Source of the DNA: Clostridia bacterium
GTDB lineage: Bacteria; Bacillota; Clostridia; Oscillospirales; QAMX01
Assembly (NCBI GenBank): GCA_017547975.1
Contig: JAFYNU010000535.1
Coordinates: 1 to 16,652, forward strand
Direction: 5' to 3'
Length of the DNA: 16,652 bases
The position numbers and the translations under genes are program-made. Every line of letters starts with the position of its first letter. The stretch's first letter is position 1. The notes under the pieces were generated by a model, which worked only from the letters and a program-made list of their open reading frames with translations, did not search any database and was not told the origin of the DNA. Below, piece by piece: positions 1-7,192 of this stretch.

Positions 1-419
1 CGTTGGGAAACGATGTATCCCAAAAAACTCGCCAGCATCAGCCGCGGGGTAGTCTGGAAAACCGTCTCCACCGCAGGCATAGCCCAGTCGGAGGCGGCGG
101 GCGTGTAAAGGAGCCAGTATTGGGTAAAAAGCAGCATAGAAACCGAAGTAAAGACCCCGACCCACACCGCCCGGGCGGCGACCTTTTTCCCCTCGTTCTC
201 ACTGAGGATATCGGTCACCAGGTAGGTGGAGGCGAACATGACGTTGCCCAGGGTCTGGTTCATGCCAAAGGCATCCACCAAAATCAGCACTTCAATGTTG
301 GCAAGGATCGTAGCGATCACCGTCATGACGTACATGCCGGTTTTGCCAAAGAGTCGGTATGCCAAAAGCACCATGCCGTAAATCAGCACCACCGACCCCA
401 TAAGCAGGATCTCATTCAT
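1..419 (-). CDS. yhhQ: Queuosine precursor transporter, YhhQ family (5' part; runs off the left edge)
   Basis: Inner-membrane carrier that imports queuosine precursors (preQ0/preQ1 or queuine) for tRNA modification. The visible 139 residues begin MNEILLMGSVVLIYGMVL and show hydrophobic segments at about 4-22, 28-50 and 86-106. The family hallmark is around residues 57-84: LGNVMFASTYLVTDILSE, then a basic GKKVAARAV stretch. A further helix (LASFLGYIVSQ) is cut by the window edge, so roughly the C-terminal 40% is missing. The ATG at 419 was chosen because GGAAAG lies 9 bases upstream and no earlier in-frame start is attractive. The leader carries a preQ1-I riboswitch and terminator, which independently supports the substrate. 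Family assignment is by remembered sequence pattern; which precursor is carried is inferred. Confidence 0.9.
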   Translation of the reverse strand, partial: MNEILLMGSVVLIYGMVLLAYRLFGKTGMYVMTVIATILANIEVLILVDAFGMNQTLGNVMFASTYLVTDILSENEGKKVAARAVWVGVFTSVSMLLFTQYWLLYTPAASDWAMPAVETVFQTTPRLMLASFLGYIVSQ

Positions 420-447
420 CTTCTCACGCTTTCCGAAGTTCCTTTTG

Positions 448-478
448 AAACAAAAAGCGACCCGGACCATCGGATCGC
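448..478 (-). terminator. Intrinsic terminator in the transporter leader (riboswitch expression platform)
   Basis: Read on the minus strand, GCGATCCG (478-471) pairs with CGGGTCGC (464-457) around a 6-base loop, one pair being G.U, followed by five T, a G and three T. It sits between the preQ1-I aptamer and the transporter start. The 5' arm and loop (474-466) can instead pair with the aptamer tail (511-504), which gives a plausible antiterminator. Confidence 0.8.
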
Positions 479-503
479 ACTGCTTCCCCTCCCAAAGGAG
501 CTT

Positions 504-544
504 CCCGTAGTTTTATTTAAGGACAGGATGGTCACGAACTGTCC
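504..544 (-). promoter_or_regulatory. preQ1-I riboswitch aptamer
   Basis: Minus-strand RNA matches the class I preQ1 H-type pseudoknot. P1 is GGACAG (544-539) with CTGTCC (526-521). L1 is TTC (538-536) as in the Bacillus subtilis queC aptamer. Then come a 3-base P2 strand GTG (535-533), a 5-base L2, and a C (527) just before P1 closes, at the position of the preQ1-pairing C17. The A-rich tail TTAAATAAAA (520-511) is followed by CTACGG. TACG (509-506) can pair with CGTG (536-533) to form P2. Segment lengths from L1 to the C (3-3-5-1) equal those of the B. subtilis aptamer. It lies just upstream of a queuosine precursor transporter. Ligand binding probably favours the downstream terminator. Confidence 0.85.
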
Positions 545-561
545 GTTATGGAGTTACCTAT

Positions 562-589
562 ATTGTATCATATTTTGTTTGCGTTGCAA
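562..589 (-). promoter_or_regulatory. Sigma-A type promoter for the transporter leader
   Basis: On the minus strand a TTGCAA -35 (589-584) and a TACAAT -10 (567-562) are separated by 16 bp. The expected start site is near 555, about 10 bases before the preQ1 aptamer. The -35 box lies 23 bp from the -35 of the divergent promoter. Confidence 0.7.
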
Positions 590-612
590 ATAGATGTTTA
601 CCCAAAAAACGA

Positions 613-641
613 TTGCAAATCAAGTATGATTGTGTCATAAT
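613..641 (+). promoter_or_regulatory. Sigma-A type promoter of the CapA-heparinase operon
   Basis: TTGCAA (613-618) and CATAAT (636-641) with a 17-bp spacer. The predicted start near 648 gives a leader of about 28 bases before the ATG at 676. It is divergent from the transporter promoter. Both -35 boxes sit in the same motif TTGCAAAT (584-591 and 613-620). Confidence 0.7.
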
Positions 642-675
642 GATACCAGAAAACAAACCACGTGGAGGTAGCTAT

Positions 676-1761
676 ATGAAAATGCTGATTCTTGGGGACA
701 TCAGCCCCACCGGCGTCAACGCCCACCTGTTCCGGGAACAAAACCTGGATGCTCTGTTTGGCAACACCCTGCCCATTTTTGAAAACAAGGACTATATTTT
801 TGCCAATCTGGAATGCGCCCTGACCGAAAGCGATCACGCCATCGAGAAGTTCGGGCCCAACCTGAAAGCCCCGGCAGAAACCGCCCAGCTACTGGCCTCC
901 CTGGGGGTTAGCTGTGTGGGACTCAGCAACAACCACATCTTCGACTTTGGCATTGAAGGTTACCGGGATACCATCGCCGCCCTGGACAAGGCCGGCGTGG
1001 GTTACACCGGTTTTGGCGAAAACTACGACGACTCCAGAAAAACCCTGGTCATCGAGCAGGGCGGCCAGAAGATCGCCCTGATTACGGTTTGTGAGCACGA
1101 ATACTCCTACGCCCTGGAGGACCGGATGGGTTCCCGTCCCTTCGATGAATTCGACACCCCCCTGGACGTCCGAGAGGCCAAAAAGACCTGCGACAAGGTC
1201 ATCGTCATCTACCACGGAGGCAAGGAAATGTGCCAATACCCCTCCCCCAGACTCCGCAAGCTCTGCCGGACCCTGGTGAAGAGCGGGGCAGATCTGGTGA
1301 TTGGTCAGCACAGCCATTGCATCGGCACCTACGAGGAATTTGAGGGCGGTCACATCCTTTACGGCCAGGGCAACACCCACTTTGTCTGGCCCGACCGGGA
1401 TCCCCTGTGGAACACCGGCGTGGCGGTGGTTTACGACACCGTCACAGGCGAAATCGAATTCATTCCCCACAAAAACACCGAAGTGGGCATCACCCTGGTG
1501 GAAGGGGAGGAAAAGGAAGCCATCATGGCCGCCTTCCGGGACCGGGAAGCCGCCTGTAAGGATGGCCGTTGGAAGAACGGCTGGCACACCTTCTGCGTAA
1601 ATAACGAAGAAAATTACCGCCGGGTTCTTGCCAACGCCTTCGCCCCCGGCTCCACCGAGAGACAGGACGCCAATTTCGGCCACTACCTGGACTGCGAAGC
1701 CCACACCGACGTGTGGCGGGAGCTCTACCCCACCTACAACCTGACCAACGAGAAGGAATAA
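676..1761 (+). CDS. CapA family metallophosphatase-like protein
   Basis: 361 residues. The CapA/PgsA fold is related to calcineurin-like phosphoesterases; members are tied to poly-gamma-glutamate capsule, but many have unknown substrates. Metal-site motifs are in the expected order: GD (7-8), NLE (44-46), SNNHIFD (84-90), YHGGKE (179-184) and GQHSHC (210-215). The family's usual N-terminal membrane anchor is absent, because MKMLILGD starts directly at the first beta strand, so the protein should be cytoplasmic. The ATG at 676 is preferred over an in-frame ATG at 613 because GTGGAGG lies 7 bases upstream and 613 overlaps the -35 box. It is the first gene of a five-gene operon with a heparinase-like gene. 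A capsule role is possible but not shown. Confidence 0.87.
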   Translation: MKMLILGDISPTGVNAHLFREQNLDALFGNTLPIFENKDYIFANLECALTESDHAIEKFGPNLKAPAETAQLLASLGVSCVGLSNNHIFDFGIEGYRDTIAALDKAGVGYTGFGENYDDSRKTLVIEQGGQKIALITVCEHEYSYALEDRMGSRPFDEFDTPLDVREAKKTCDKVIVIYHGGKEMCQYPSPRLRKLCRTLVKSGADLVIGQHSHCIGTYEEFEGGHILYGQGNTHFVWPDRDPLWNTGVAVVYDTVTGEIEFIPHKNTEVGITLVEGEEKEAIMAAFRDREAACKDGRWKNGWHTFCVNNEENYRRVLANAFAPGSTERQDANFGHYLDCEAHTDVWRELYPTYNLTNEKE

Positions 1762-1771
1762 GGAGTTTTCC

Positions 1772-2305
1772 ATGAATTTCACCGAAATCGCCCTCACCCG
1801 CCAATCCTGCCGCAGCTACGATCCCACCCGTCCGGTGGAGGAAGAAAAGCTCCAGGCCATTTTGGAAGCCACCCGCTTGTCTCCCTCTGCCTGCAACGGG
1901 CAGCCCTATCACCTGACGGTTTGCCGGGGCGACATTGCCAGAGAGGTGGCCAAAGCCACTTTGGGCATGGGCGGCATAAACAAGTTCGCTGTCAACGCCC
2001 CCATCATGATCGTCATTTCCGAAAAGCCCTACGTCAAAACCGCCGCCTTCGGAGCCAAGATCAAAAACAACGACTACCGCTCCATGGATATCGGTATTGC
2101 CACCGCCTACCTGACCGCCGAAGCCGCCGCCCAGGGTCTTGGCACCTGCATTTTGGGTTGGTTTGACGACAGCAAGGTCCGGAAGCTTTGCCGCTTGGAT
2201 GCCCCGGTGCGGCTTATCATCACCCTGGGTTACCCCAAGGAGGGGGATCCCATTCGCCCCAAAAAGCGCAAGGACATGACCAATCTGGTCAGCTTTGTAG
2301 AATAA
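1772..2305 (+). CDS. Nitroreductase family FMN oxidoreductase
   Basis: 177 residues, typical of short single-domain nitroreductases that use FMN and NAD(P)H; the natural substrate is unknown. The N-terminal FMN phosphate-binding signature is TRQSCRSYD (residues 9-17), followed by ATRLSPSACNGQPYHL near 32-47, the usual active-site segment. The dimer and isoalloxazine contact region DIGIATAYLTAEAAAQGLGT lies near residues 107-126. AAGGAG precedes the ATG by 6 bases, and the gap from the CapA gene is only 10 bases, so the two are almost surely co-transcribed. Why a flavoenzyme sits between a CapA-like protein and an acyltransferase is unclear. No signal peptide is present. Confidence 0.92.
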   Translation: MNFTEIALTRQSCRSYDPTRPVEEEKLQAILEATRLSPSACNGQPYHLTVCRGDIAREVAKATLGMGGINKFAVNAPIMIVISEKPYVKTAAFGAKIKNNDYRSMDIGIATAYLTAEAAAQGLGTCILGWFDDSKVRKLCRLDAPVRLIITLGYPKEGDPIRPKKRKDMTNLVSFVE

Positions 2306-2317
2306 AAGGAGACCTCT

Positions 2318-2866
2318 ATGGCACGGGAACTGAAGATTGACCAAAACGACGAGCTCTTTGAGCTTTTGACCGAATACATCCACCTGACCAACGACAACCC
2401 CCACAACGTGAAGCGGGGTAGGATCATGGGCATTGAAAGCGACAACGTGGAGGTGGCCCCTGGGGCCTGCGTCCGGATTCCCCTCCACCAAATCGGCAAC
2501 AACATCTTTATCGGCCTGTATAGCTACCTGAATGGCAACGTCACCATTGGGGACAACGTCCTCATCGGTCCCCATTGCTCGGTTGTGGCAGGAAACCACA
2601 AATTTGACGCCGCCACCGGCTGGTTTTCGGCCCGCACCGAACCGGACGGGGATGACAGCGTTGTCATTGGCGACGGCTCCTGGCTTGCAAGCAACGTCAC
2701 CATCACCCCGGGGGTCAAGCTCGGAAAGGCCAACCTGGTTTGCGCCGGGTCGGTGGTCACCAAAAGCACCCCCGACTACGCCATCATGGCGGGGGTCCCC
2801 GCCAAACAGGTAGGTTCCATTGACCCGATCAGCGGCGAATACACCTGGTTTTCCCACAAAAAATAA
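2318..2866 (+). CDS. Hexapeptide-repeat O-acyltransferase (LacA/NodL-like)
   Basis: 182 residues with a left-handed beta-helix. Imperfect hexapeptides run from about residue 43 to 170 (for example IGNNIFIG, VTIGDNVLIG, VVIGDG, ITPGVKLGKANLVCAGSVV) and end in the typical AGVPAKQVG cap. The loop SVVAGNHKFD has His94 at the place of the catalytic histidine of sugar O-acetyltransferases. Acetyl-CoA is the usual donor and a sugar or sugar-nucleotide the usual acceptor. The N-terminus (residues 1-35) is helical and lacks a clear maltose-acetyltransferase domain. The start has a GGAGA site 6-7 bases upstream and a gap of 12 bases from the nitroreductase. Position in a heparinase operon suggests a glycan acceptor (inference). 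Confidence 0.88.
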   Translation: MARELKIDQNDELFELLTEYIHLTNDNPHNVKRGRIMGIESDNVEVAPGACVRIPLHQIGNNIFIGLYSYLNGNVTIGDNVLIGPHCSVVAGNHKFDAATGWFSARTEPDGDDSVVIGDGSWLASNVTITPGVKLGKANLVCAGSVVTKSTPDYAIMAGVPAKQVGSIDPISGEYTWFSHKK

Positions 2867-2885
2867 CCCGAAAGGAAGTTAAGCT

Positions 2886-4985
2886 ATGAACTTTCCTTTA
2901 TCCCGGCGAAGCACCCGCGAAAACTTTCCCTTTCCCGCCCCCGGCACGGTGATCGACGAAACCACCCCTTGCCTGATCTGGGTTCCGGTGGATGGAGCCA
3001 CCGGCTACACCGTCACCGTGAAAAACCAGGCGGGGGACGTAATCTTTGCCGAATCCACCGAAAAAAACTATATCTACCCCACCACCCCCTGGGCCCCGGG
3101 CCGTTACAGCTGGAACGTGGTCACCCACCAGGGCGAAGAACGGGGCTGGCAGGATTTCACCATCAGCCAGCATGCCGTCACCTTCACCCGTCCCAACGCC
3201 AGGGAGGTATTCGACAGTGTTCCGGCTTGCCGACCCCGGCACCTCTTTTTCGCCGGGGATATTGAAACCCTGCTCTGCGACCACGCCGGGGAACTCCAAA
3301 CCCTGAAACGCAATGCGGAGCTTGCCTACCGCCACGGCATGCCCACTCCCCCCCGCTATGCCCACGATGGGGATGAGCTCCCCTACCGGGAATTTTTTGG
3401 GGCATACCGGGACTATTGCGACCGGGACCTGGTGGCCTGTGCCCTCCTTTACGCCCTGACCGGGGACGAAAAGGCGGGGGTCCACGCCAAGGAGCTCCTT
3501 TTGACCATTTGCGATATGAACCCCCTGGGTCCCTGCTCCCTCCACGGGGAGTTTGGGGACGAGGTGGGACTCAGCAACGCCCGGTGTCTACCGGCGGTGC
3601 TGGATTTGCTTCATCCCCTGCTTTCCGAAAAGCAGATGCGCTACGTGGCCGCCACCGTGGCGGTTTACGCAAAGCAATGCGAGGAACGCATCCGGGGGAT
3701 TGACTACATCCATAACCCCTCCGATTCCCACGTGGGCCGGCTCCCGGCTTACCTTGGGGAAGCGGCCCTGGTTTTGAAGGGTACCGGGGTGGAGGATGAC
3801 GAAACCCTGGTGGGTTGGCTGGAACTGGTGCTGGATATTTACAACGGCATCTTCCCCTTCTACGGCTGTCCCGACGGTTCCTGGGCGGAGGGTGCCTTCT
3901 ACTCCACCAGCTACACCAAGTGGTATCTGCCCTTCTTCTCTGCCGTGGAACGTTTTTCGGGCATCAGCCTGTTCCGCCGCCCCTTCTACCTGCGTTATTC
4001 CCACTATCTCCTGCATTTCTGCAACGAAGCCTACGAAGTACACCCCTTCGGGGACGGCTACTGGTGCCACCCGGAGGATGCGGAATGGCCGGGCTTTTTT
4101 GCCCAGGATCCCTACCGGGTCTACGCCGAACGCTTTGGTCCTCCCATTCTGGAGGAACGGCGCAAAAAGCTTCCTGCCCCCGACTACTTCCGGCTTCATC
4201 TTTTGGATATTTTTCTGCCCAAGAGCGATCTCCCCTTCGAAAATACCATCACCGGCGAGGCAGAGAATGCCGCCCTCTTCCCCTACGGGGGGTACGGTGT
4301 CCTCCATACCGACATGGCTTCCGCCGATGACATTTGTGTCATGGCCCGGGCATCCCGTTACACCGCCGACAGTCACCGCCACGCCGACCAGGGCTCCTTT
4401 GCCCTCTTCTGCGGCGGCAAGGCACTGATTTCCCCCTCCGGTTATTTCGGACGGCAATATGGCAGCAAGCACCACTTCGGCTGGACCAAAACCACCATCG
4501 CCCACAACGTCGCCCTCATTGACGGCATGGGTCAGGGGACAGACCAGCATACCGCCTGCCGTATTACCGAATTTGACGGTGAAGGCAAACACTTCACCAT
4601 GGACCTGACCCCCGCCTACGAAGGCAGGGTCACAAGCTATCTCCGCACCATTTCCCTGGACGAGGGCGGCATGACGGTCACCGACAAAATTGAAGCGGCC
4701 ACTCCGGTGGAAGTCACCTATCCCCTCCACACCCTGGTGATGCCCAGGGAATCGGATGGCAAGGTTTTGGTGGAACGGGATAATGCCATTTTGACCATTC
4801 TCCCCGACCCTGCCATGACCCTGGATCGGATTACCGACAACTATGACATCGACCTGAACAAAGGGGAACCCGAAGCCTACCACGTGACCATGCCCCCCCA
4901 GTTCCATATCTACTACAAAACCGAAAAAGCCGCCTCCCACACCCTTACGGTGCGGTTTGAGGTGGAAAAGGAAGAAAACAAATGA
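2886..4985 (+). CDS. Heparinase II/III-family protein with N-terminal beta domain
   Basis: 699 residues in three parts. Residues 15-115 form a fibronectin III-like beta domain (TPCLIWVPVDGATGYTV, then PGRYSWNVVT) as in DUF4962/heparinase II proteins. Residues 115-430 are an alpha-helical toroid rich in aromatic residues, including IDYIHNPSDSHVG and YGCPDGSWAEGAFYSTSY. Residues 450-690 are the C-terminal beta-sandwich with SHRHADQGSFALF, where His497 and His499 match the conserved metal or active-site histidines. Such proteins are usually polysaccharide lyases on uronic-acid glycans. No signal peptide is seen, so it probably acts on imported or intracellular material. AAAGGAAG precedes the ATG and the gap from the acyltransferase is 19 bases. 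The exact PL family and substrate cannot be read. Confidence 0.87.
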   Translation: MNFPLSRRSTRENFPFPAPGTVIDETTPCLIWVPVDGATGYTVTVKNQAGDVIFAESTEKNYIYPTTPWAPGRYSWNVVTHQGEERGWQDFTISQHAVTFTRPNAREVFDSVPACRPRHLFFAGDIETLLCDHAGELQTLKRNAELAYRHGMPTPPRYAHDGDELPYREFFGAYRDYCDRDLVACALLYALTGDEKAGVHAKELLLTICDMNPLGPCSLHGEFGDEVGLSNARCLPAVLDLLHPLLSEKQMRYVAATVAVYAKQCEERIRGIDYIHNPSDSHVGRLPAYLGEAALVLKGTGVEDDETLVGWLELVLDIYNGIFPFYGCPDGSWAEGAFYSTSYTKWYLPFFSAVERFSGISLFRRPFYLRYSHYLLHFCNEAYEVHPFGDGYWCHPEDAEWPGFFAQDPYRVYAERFGPPILEERRKKLPAPDYFRLHLLDIFLPKSDLPFENTITGEAENAALFPYGGYGVLHTDMASADDICVMARASRYTADSHRHADQGSFALFCGGKALISPSGYFGRQYGSKHHFGWTKTTIAHNVALIDGMGQGTDQHTACRITEFDGEGKHFTMDLTPAYEGRVTSYLRTISLDEGGMTVTDKIEAATPVEVTYPLHTLVMPRESDGKVLVERDNAILTILPDPAMTLDRITDNYDIDLNKGEPEAYHVTMPPQFHIYYKTEKAASHTLTVRFEVEKEENK

Positions 4986-5737
4986 ATTTCTTATCCCTGA
5001 CACAGGCCTATTACTCCGCCTGGATCGGCCGGGAAAACGTCATCGCCGATAGTCCCGCGGACATCATCTTTGTAGAATCGGATGAACGGAACAAAACCCA
5101 ATACGGTTATTCCGATCCCATGGACCTTTGGCTTTTGCATACCGGCGACCGCACCTTCGTTTCCTGCGGTGAAAAGGTCAAAGGGAAAATAGAACCCTTA
5201 CGGTCCGCTCTCCGTCCCGGCATGACTGCCGCCGAGATGGTTCCTGTTTTGGCTGATATCTTCGGTAAAACTCCCTACCATGGAGTCAAGTACGTTTATG
5301 AAGGAAGTCAAAAAGCACCCACCCGGGCGGTGGTTTTGACCCAGAAGGATGTCGGGCTTTACCTGGCCTTTGACAATGCCCTTTATCCCTCCTTTGGAGA
5401 CGAGACAGAGGACCAATGGGCCAAGGAATATTTTGAAGATATTTCCGCTAAGGGCTACTGTTGCGGTGTGATTGAAGACGGCATCCTTGCCAGCTGTACC
5501 GATGCCCCCGGTATGCCCTACATGTCAGACACCATCCAGGAGATCGGTATCAACACCCTGCCCGACTACCGCCAAAAGGGGTACGCCGCCGATGCCTGCC
5601 TTTTGGCGATTTCTCAAATCATCCAAAGCGGCAAATGCCCCATCTGGGCCACCGGCATGGAAAACACCCCCTCCCAAAAGCTTGCCGAGTCGGTGGGTTT
5701 CCGGGTGTTTGGTGAAACCCTTACGCTGACGCTGTAA
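4982..5737 (+). CDS. GNAT-family N-acetyltransferase with an extra N-terminal domain
   Basis: 251 residues. The C-terminal half carries the GNAT acetyl-CoA fold: EIGINTLPDYRQKGYAADAC (188-206) is motif A with the R/Q-x-x-G-x-A pyrophosphate loop, and NTPSQKLAESVGF (228-240) is the usual motif B helix. The first 130 residues are a separate, poorly conserved domain, as in FR47/GNAT_acetyltran-type proteins. The start codon overlaps the heparinase stop in ATGA (4982-4985), so translation is probably coupled. It is the last gene before a strong terminator. The substrate is unknown; an amino-sugar or small amine is possible but not indicated by the sequence. Confidence 0.85.
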   Translation: MNFLSLTQAYYSAWIGRENVIADSPADIIFVESDERNKTQYGYSDPMDLWLLHTGDRTFVSCGEKVKGKIEPLRSALRPGMTAAEMVPVLADIFGKTPYHGVKYVYEGSQKAPTRAVVLTQKDVGLYLAFDNALYPSFGDETEDQWAKEYFEDISAKGYCCGVIEDGILASCTDAPGMPYMSDTIQEIGINTLPDYRQKGYAADACLLAISQIIQSGKCPIWATGMENTPSQKLAESVGFRVFGETLTLTL

Positions 5738-5744
5738 CCCCACT

Positions 5745-5783
5745 AAAAAAGAACAGAACCATCAACAGGTTCTGTTCTTTTTT
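5745..5783. terminator. Strong bidirectional terminator between convergent operons
   Basis: GAACAGAACC (5751-5760) and GGTTCTGTTC (5768-5777) form a perfect 10-bp stem with a 7-base loop, flanked by A6 on the left and T6 on the right, so it works in both directions. It ends the CapA-heparinase operon on the plus strand and the PstS-like operon on the minus strand, whose stop codon is only 2 bases away. Confidence 0.95.
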
Positions 5784-5784
5784 C

Positions 5785-6777
5785 TTACTGAAGTCCCACG
5801 TATCCGCTTTCTTCAATCAACCGCTGTCCTTCTTCCGAAAGGAGCCAATCCAGAAGGACCGGGATATTTTCGTTTTCGTTATCCGCCCGGTAGATGGCGT
5901 AGAATTCCACCGTCACCGGGTAGGTTCCGTTTTTGATGTTTTCCGGGCTGGGGTAAACTCCGTTCAGGGAGAGCATTTTCACCCCATCATCCCCCACCAT
6001 GCCATCCATGTAATACCGGAAAGAGAAGCCCAAAGAGCCTCCGGTCAATGCCAGGGGGGATTTAGGAGCAATTTCCTGCCCCTTCATAAAGGAATCCATG
6101 GCGGACTGGCTTCCGCTTCCCGCCAGGCGGGTCACCGGGTTGATGACACGGTTGGGGCCGCCCACCTGCCGCCAGTTGGTGATTTCCCCGGCATAAATAT
6201 CCCGAATTTCCTCCACCGTCAGGCTATCCACCGGATTCTTGTGATTGGTGAAGAAGACGAAGGCTTCCCGTCCCACCGGCTGGTACACCAATTCCACCCC
6301 TGCTTCGGCGGCGTAGGCCTTTTGCTCCGCCGAGGGAGCGGCACAGAAGAGAATATCGGTATCCCCGTCCACAATGGCCTTGTAGCCCCGGACGGTGTTT
6401 TTGTACTGCATTTTGCTGTCGGGGGCAAAGTTTTCCCCATAATAGTTGTCATCCGAAAAGCTTCCCCCCTGGTAGGTCACCGATCCCTCCGGGTAGAGAT
6501 TTTCCACAATTGAGGCATACACCGGCACCAGCGCCGCCGCCCCATCCAACACCGGCAGGTCGCCGGAAAGCTTTTCCACTCCATCCAGCCGCACCAGGTC
6601 GCTTTCGGCTTCAAAGGGCAGGTATTTCCCAACGTCCACCATTTTTGCCTGGGACGTATCGCTGAAATTGTTGTAGAGCCGCCCGGTTAAAAGGGCATAC
6701 ATACTCCCGTTGAAGGCGGCAAATACCAGCACCACCGCAAGCAGGACGGCGATTTGGCAAAAGAGTTTCTTTTTCAC
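5785..6777 (-). CDS. PstS-like phosphate/anion-binding protein, membrane-anchored
   Basis: 330 residues, type II periplasmic-binding fold of the PstS group. LDGAAALVPVY (77-87) matches the first phosphate-loop region of clostridial PstS-like proteins, TVEEIRDIYAGEITNW (187-202) is a strong family signature, and AGSGSQSAM (219-227) replaces the canonical GSGT loop. The N-terminus KKKLFCQIAVLLAVVLVF continues as a hydrophobic segment to about residue 30 with no lipobox cysteine after it, so it looks like an uncleaved anchor rather than a lipoprotein signal. GTG at 6777 is preferred over an in-frame ATG at 6840: AAAGGAG lies 10 bases upstream and it begins one base after the previous stop. No PstC/A/B genes follow, so it may be a sensor or orphan receptor. 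Confidence 0.85.
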   Translation of the reverse strand: MKKKLFCQIAVLLAVVLVFAAFNGSMYALLTGRLYNNFSDTSQAKMVDVGKYLPFEAESDLVRLDGVEKLSGDLPVLDGAAALVPVYASIVENLYPEGSVTYQGGSFSDDNYYGENFAPDSKMQYKNTVRGYKAIVDGDTDILFCAAPSAEQKAYAAEAGVELVYQPVGREAFVFFTNHKNPVDSLTVEEIRDIYAGEITNWRQVGGPNRVINPVTRLAGSGSQSAMDSFMKGQEIAPKSPLALTGGSLGFSFRYYMDGMVGDDGVKMLSLNGVYPSPENIKNGTYPVTVEFYAIYRADNENENIPVLLDWLLSEEGQRLIEESGYVGLQ

Positions 6778-6778
6778 C

Positions 6779-6919
6779 TTACCACAACTCCTTTGCGACG
6801 AACTGAATGATGGAAGCCCGGGAATAGGCATCGGCGGCATACGCCAAGTGAGCCACCGTCAAAATCAGGCACACCGCCACAAGGATGCCAAACACCCAGA
6901 GAAAGGTTTTGGTTTTCAT
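6779..6919 (-). CDS. 46-residue single-pass membrane or secreted small protein
   Basis: Short frame beginning MKTKTFLWVFGILVAVC and ending QFVAKELW. Two lysines precede a hydrophobic stretch (residues 6-28) ending in HLAYAADAY, which could be a signal-peptidase site (AYA-A) or simply the end of a helix. GAGGTGG lies 4 bases before the ATG. The gap from the upstream 82-residue gene is 9 bases, and the stop is one base before the GTG of the PstS-like gene, so translational coupling is likely. No family is recognised. Coding status rests on the ribosome binding site, the membrane pattern and packing. Confidence 0.7.
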   Translation of the reverse strand: MKTKTFLWVFGILVAVCLILTVAHLAYAADAYSRASIIQFVAKELW

Positions 6920-6928
6920 TGCGCCACC

Positions 6929-7177
6929 TCACATAAAGGCAACCGCCGTCATCAAAAGAAGGATGAAGCCGATCACCACCAGGAGCATGATCCCCAAAAC
7001 CACACCGGAAGCAATCATCAGGACCTTTGCGGTCTGTTGCTTTTTGGGATGATAGGCAGGATCCTCCCTTCTCTTTTTCCCATTTTCCACCAAAAAGAGA
7101 GCCAGGCTCACCACAAAGGTCACCAGAATCAGAACAGGAATCAAATAAAACAAAATCGAAGCAATCATGTATGACAC
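6929..7177 (-). CDS. 82-residue two-helix membrane protein
   Basis: Two hydrophobic helices (about residues 3-31 and 50-80) flank a basic cytoplasmic-type loop with GKKRRED and HPKKQQTAK. The GTG at 7177 is supported by AAGGGGG about 8 bases upstream; the ATG three codons later is further from that site. The gap to the upstream URO-D gene is 15 bases and to the downstream 46-residue gene 9 bases, so all belong to one transcript. By topology it could be an assembly partner for the membrane-anchored PstS-like protein (inference). No named family is recognised. Confidence 0.75.
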   Translation of the reverse strand: MSYMIASILFYLIPVLILVTFVVSLALFLVENGKKRREDPAYHPKKQQTAKVLMIASGVVLGIMLLVVIGFILLLMTAVAFM

Positions 7178-7192
7178 TTTATTTTCCCCCTT

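Noticed and set aside
613..675. Upstream ATG at 613 as the start of the CapA-like gene
   Set aside because: It coincides with the -35 box, has no ribosome binding site, and adds 21 residues unlike the family; the ATG at 676 follows a GGAGG site.
1523..5003. Long minus-strand open frames opposite the nitroreductase, acyltransferase and heparinase-like genes
   Set aside because: GC-rich codon use leaves the opposite strand open; compositions are low-complexity and the plus-strand products are well supported.
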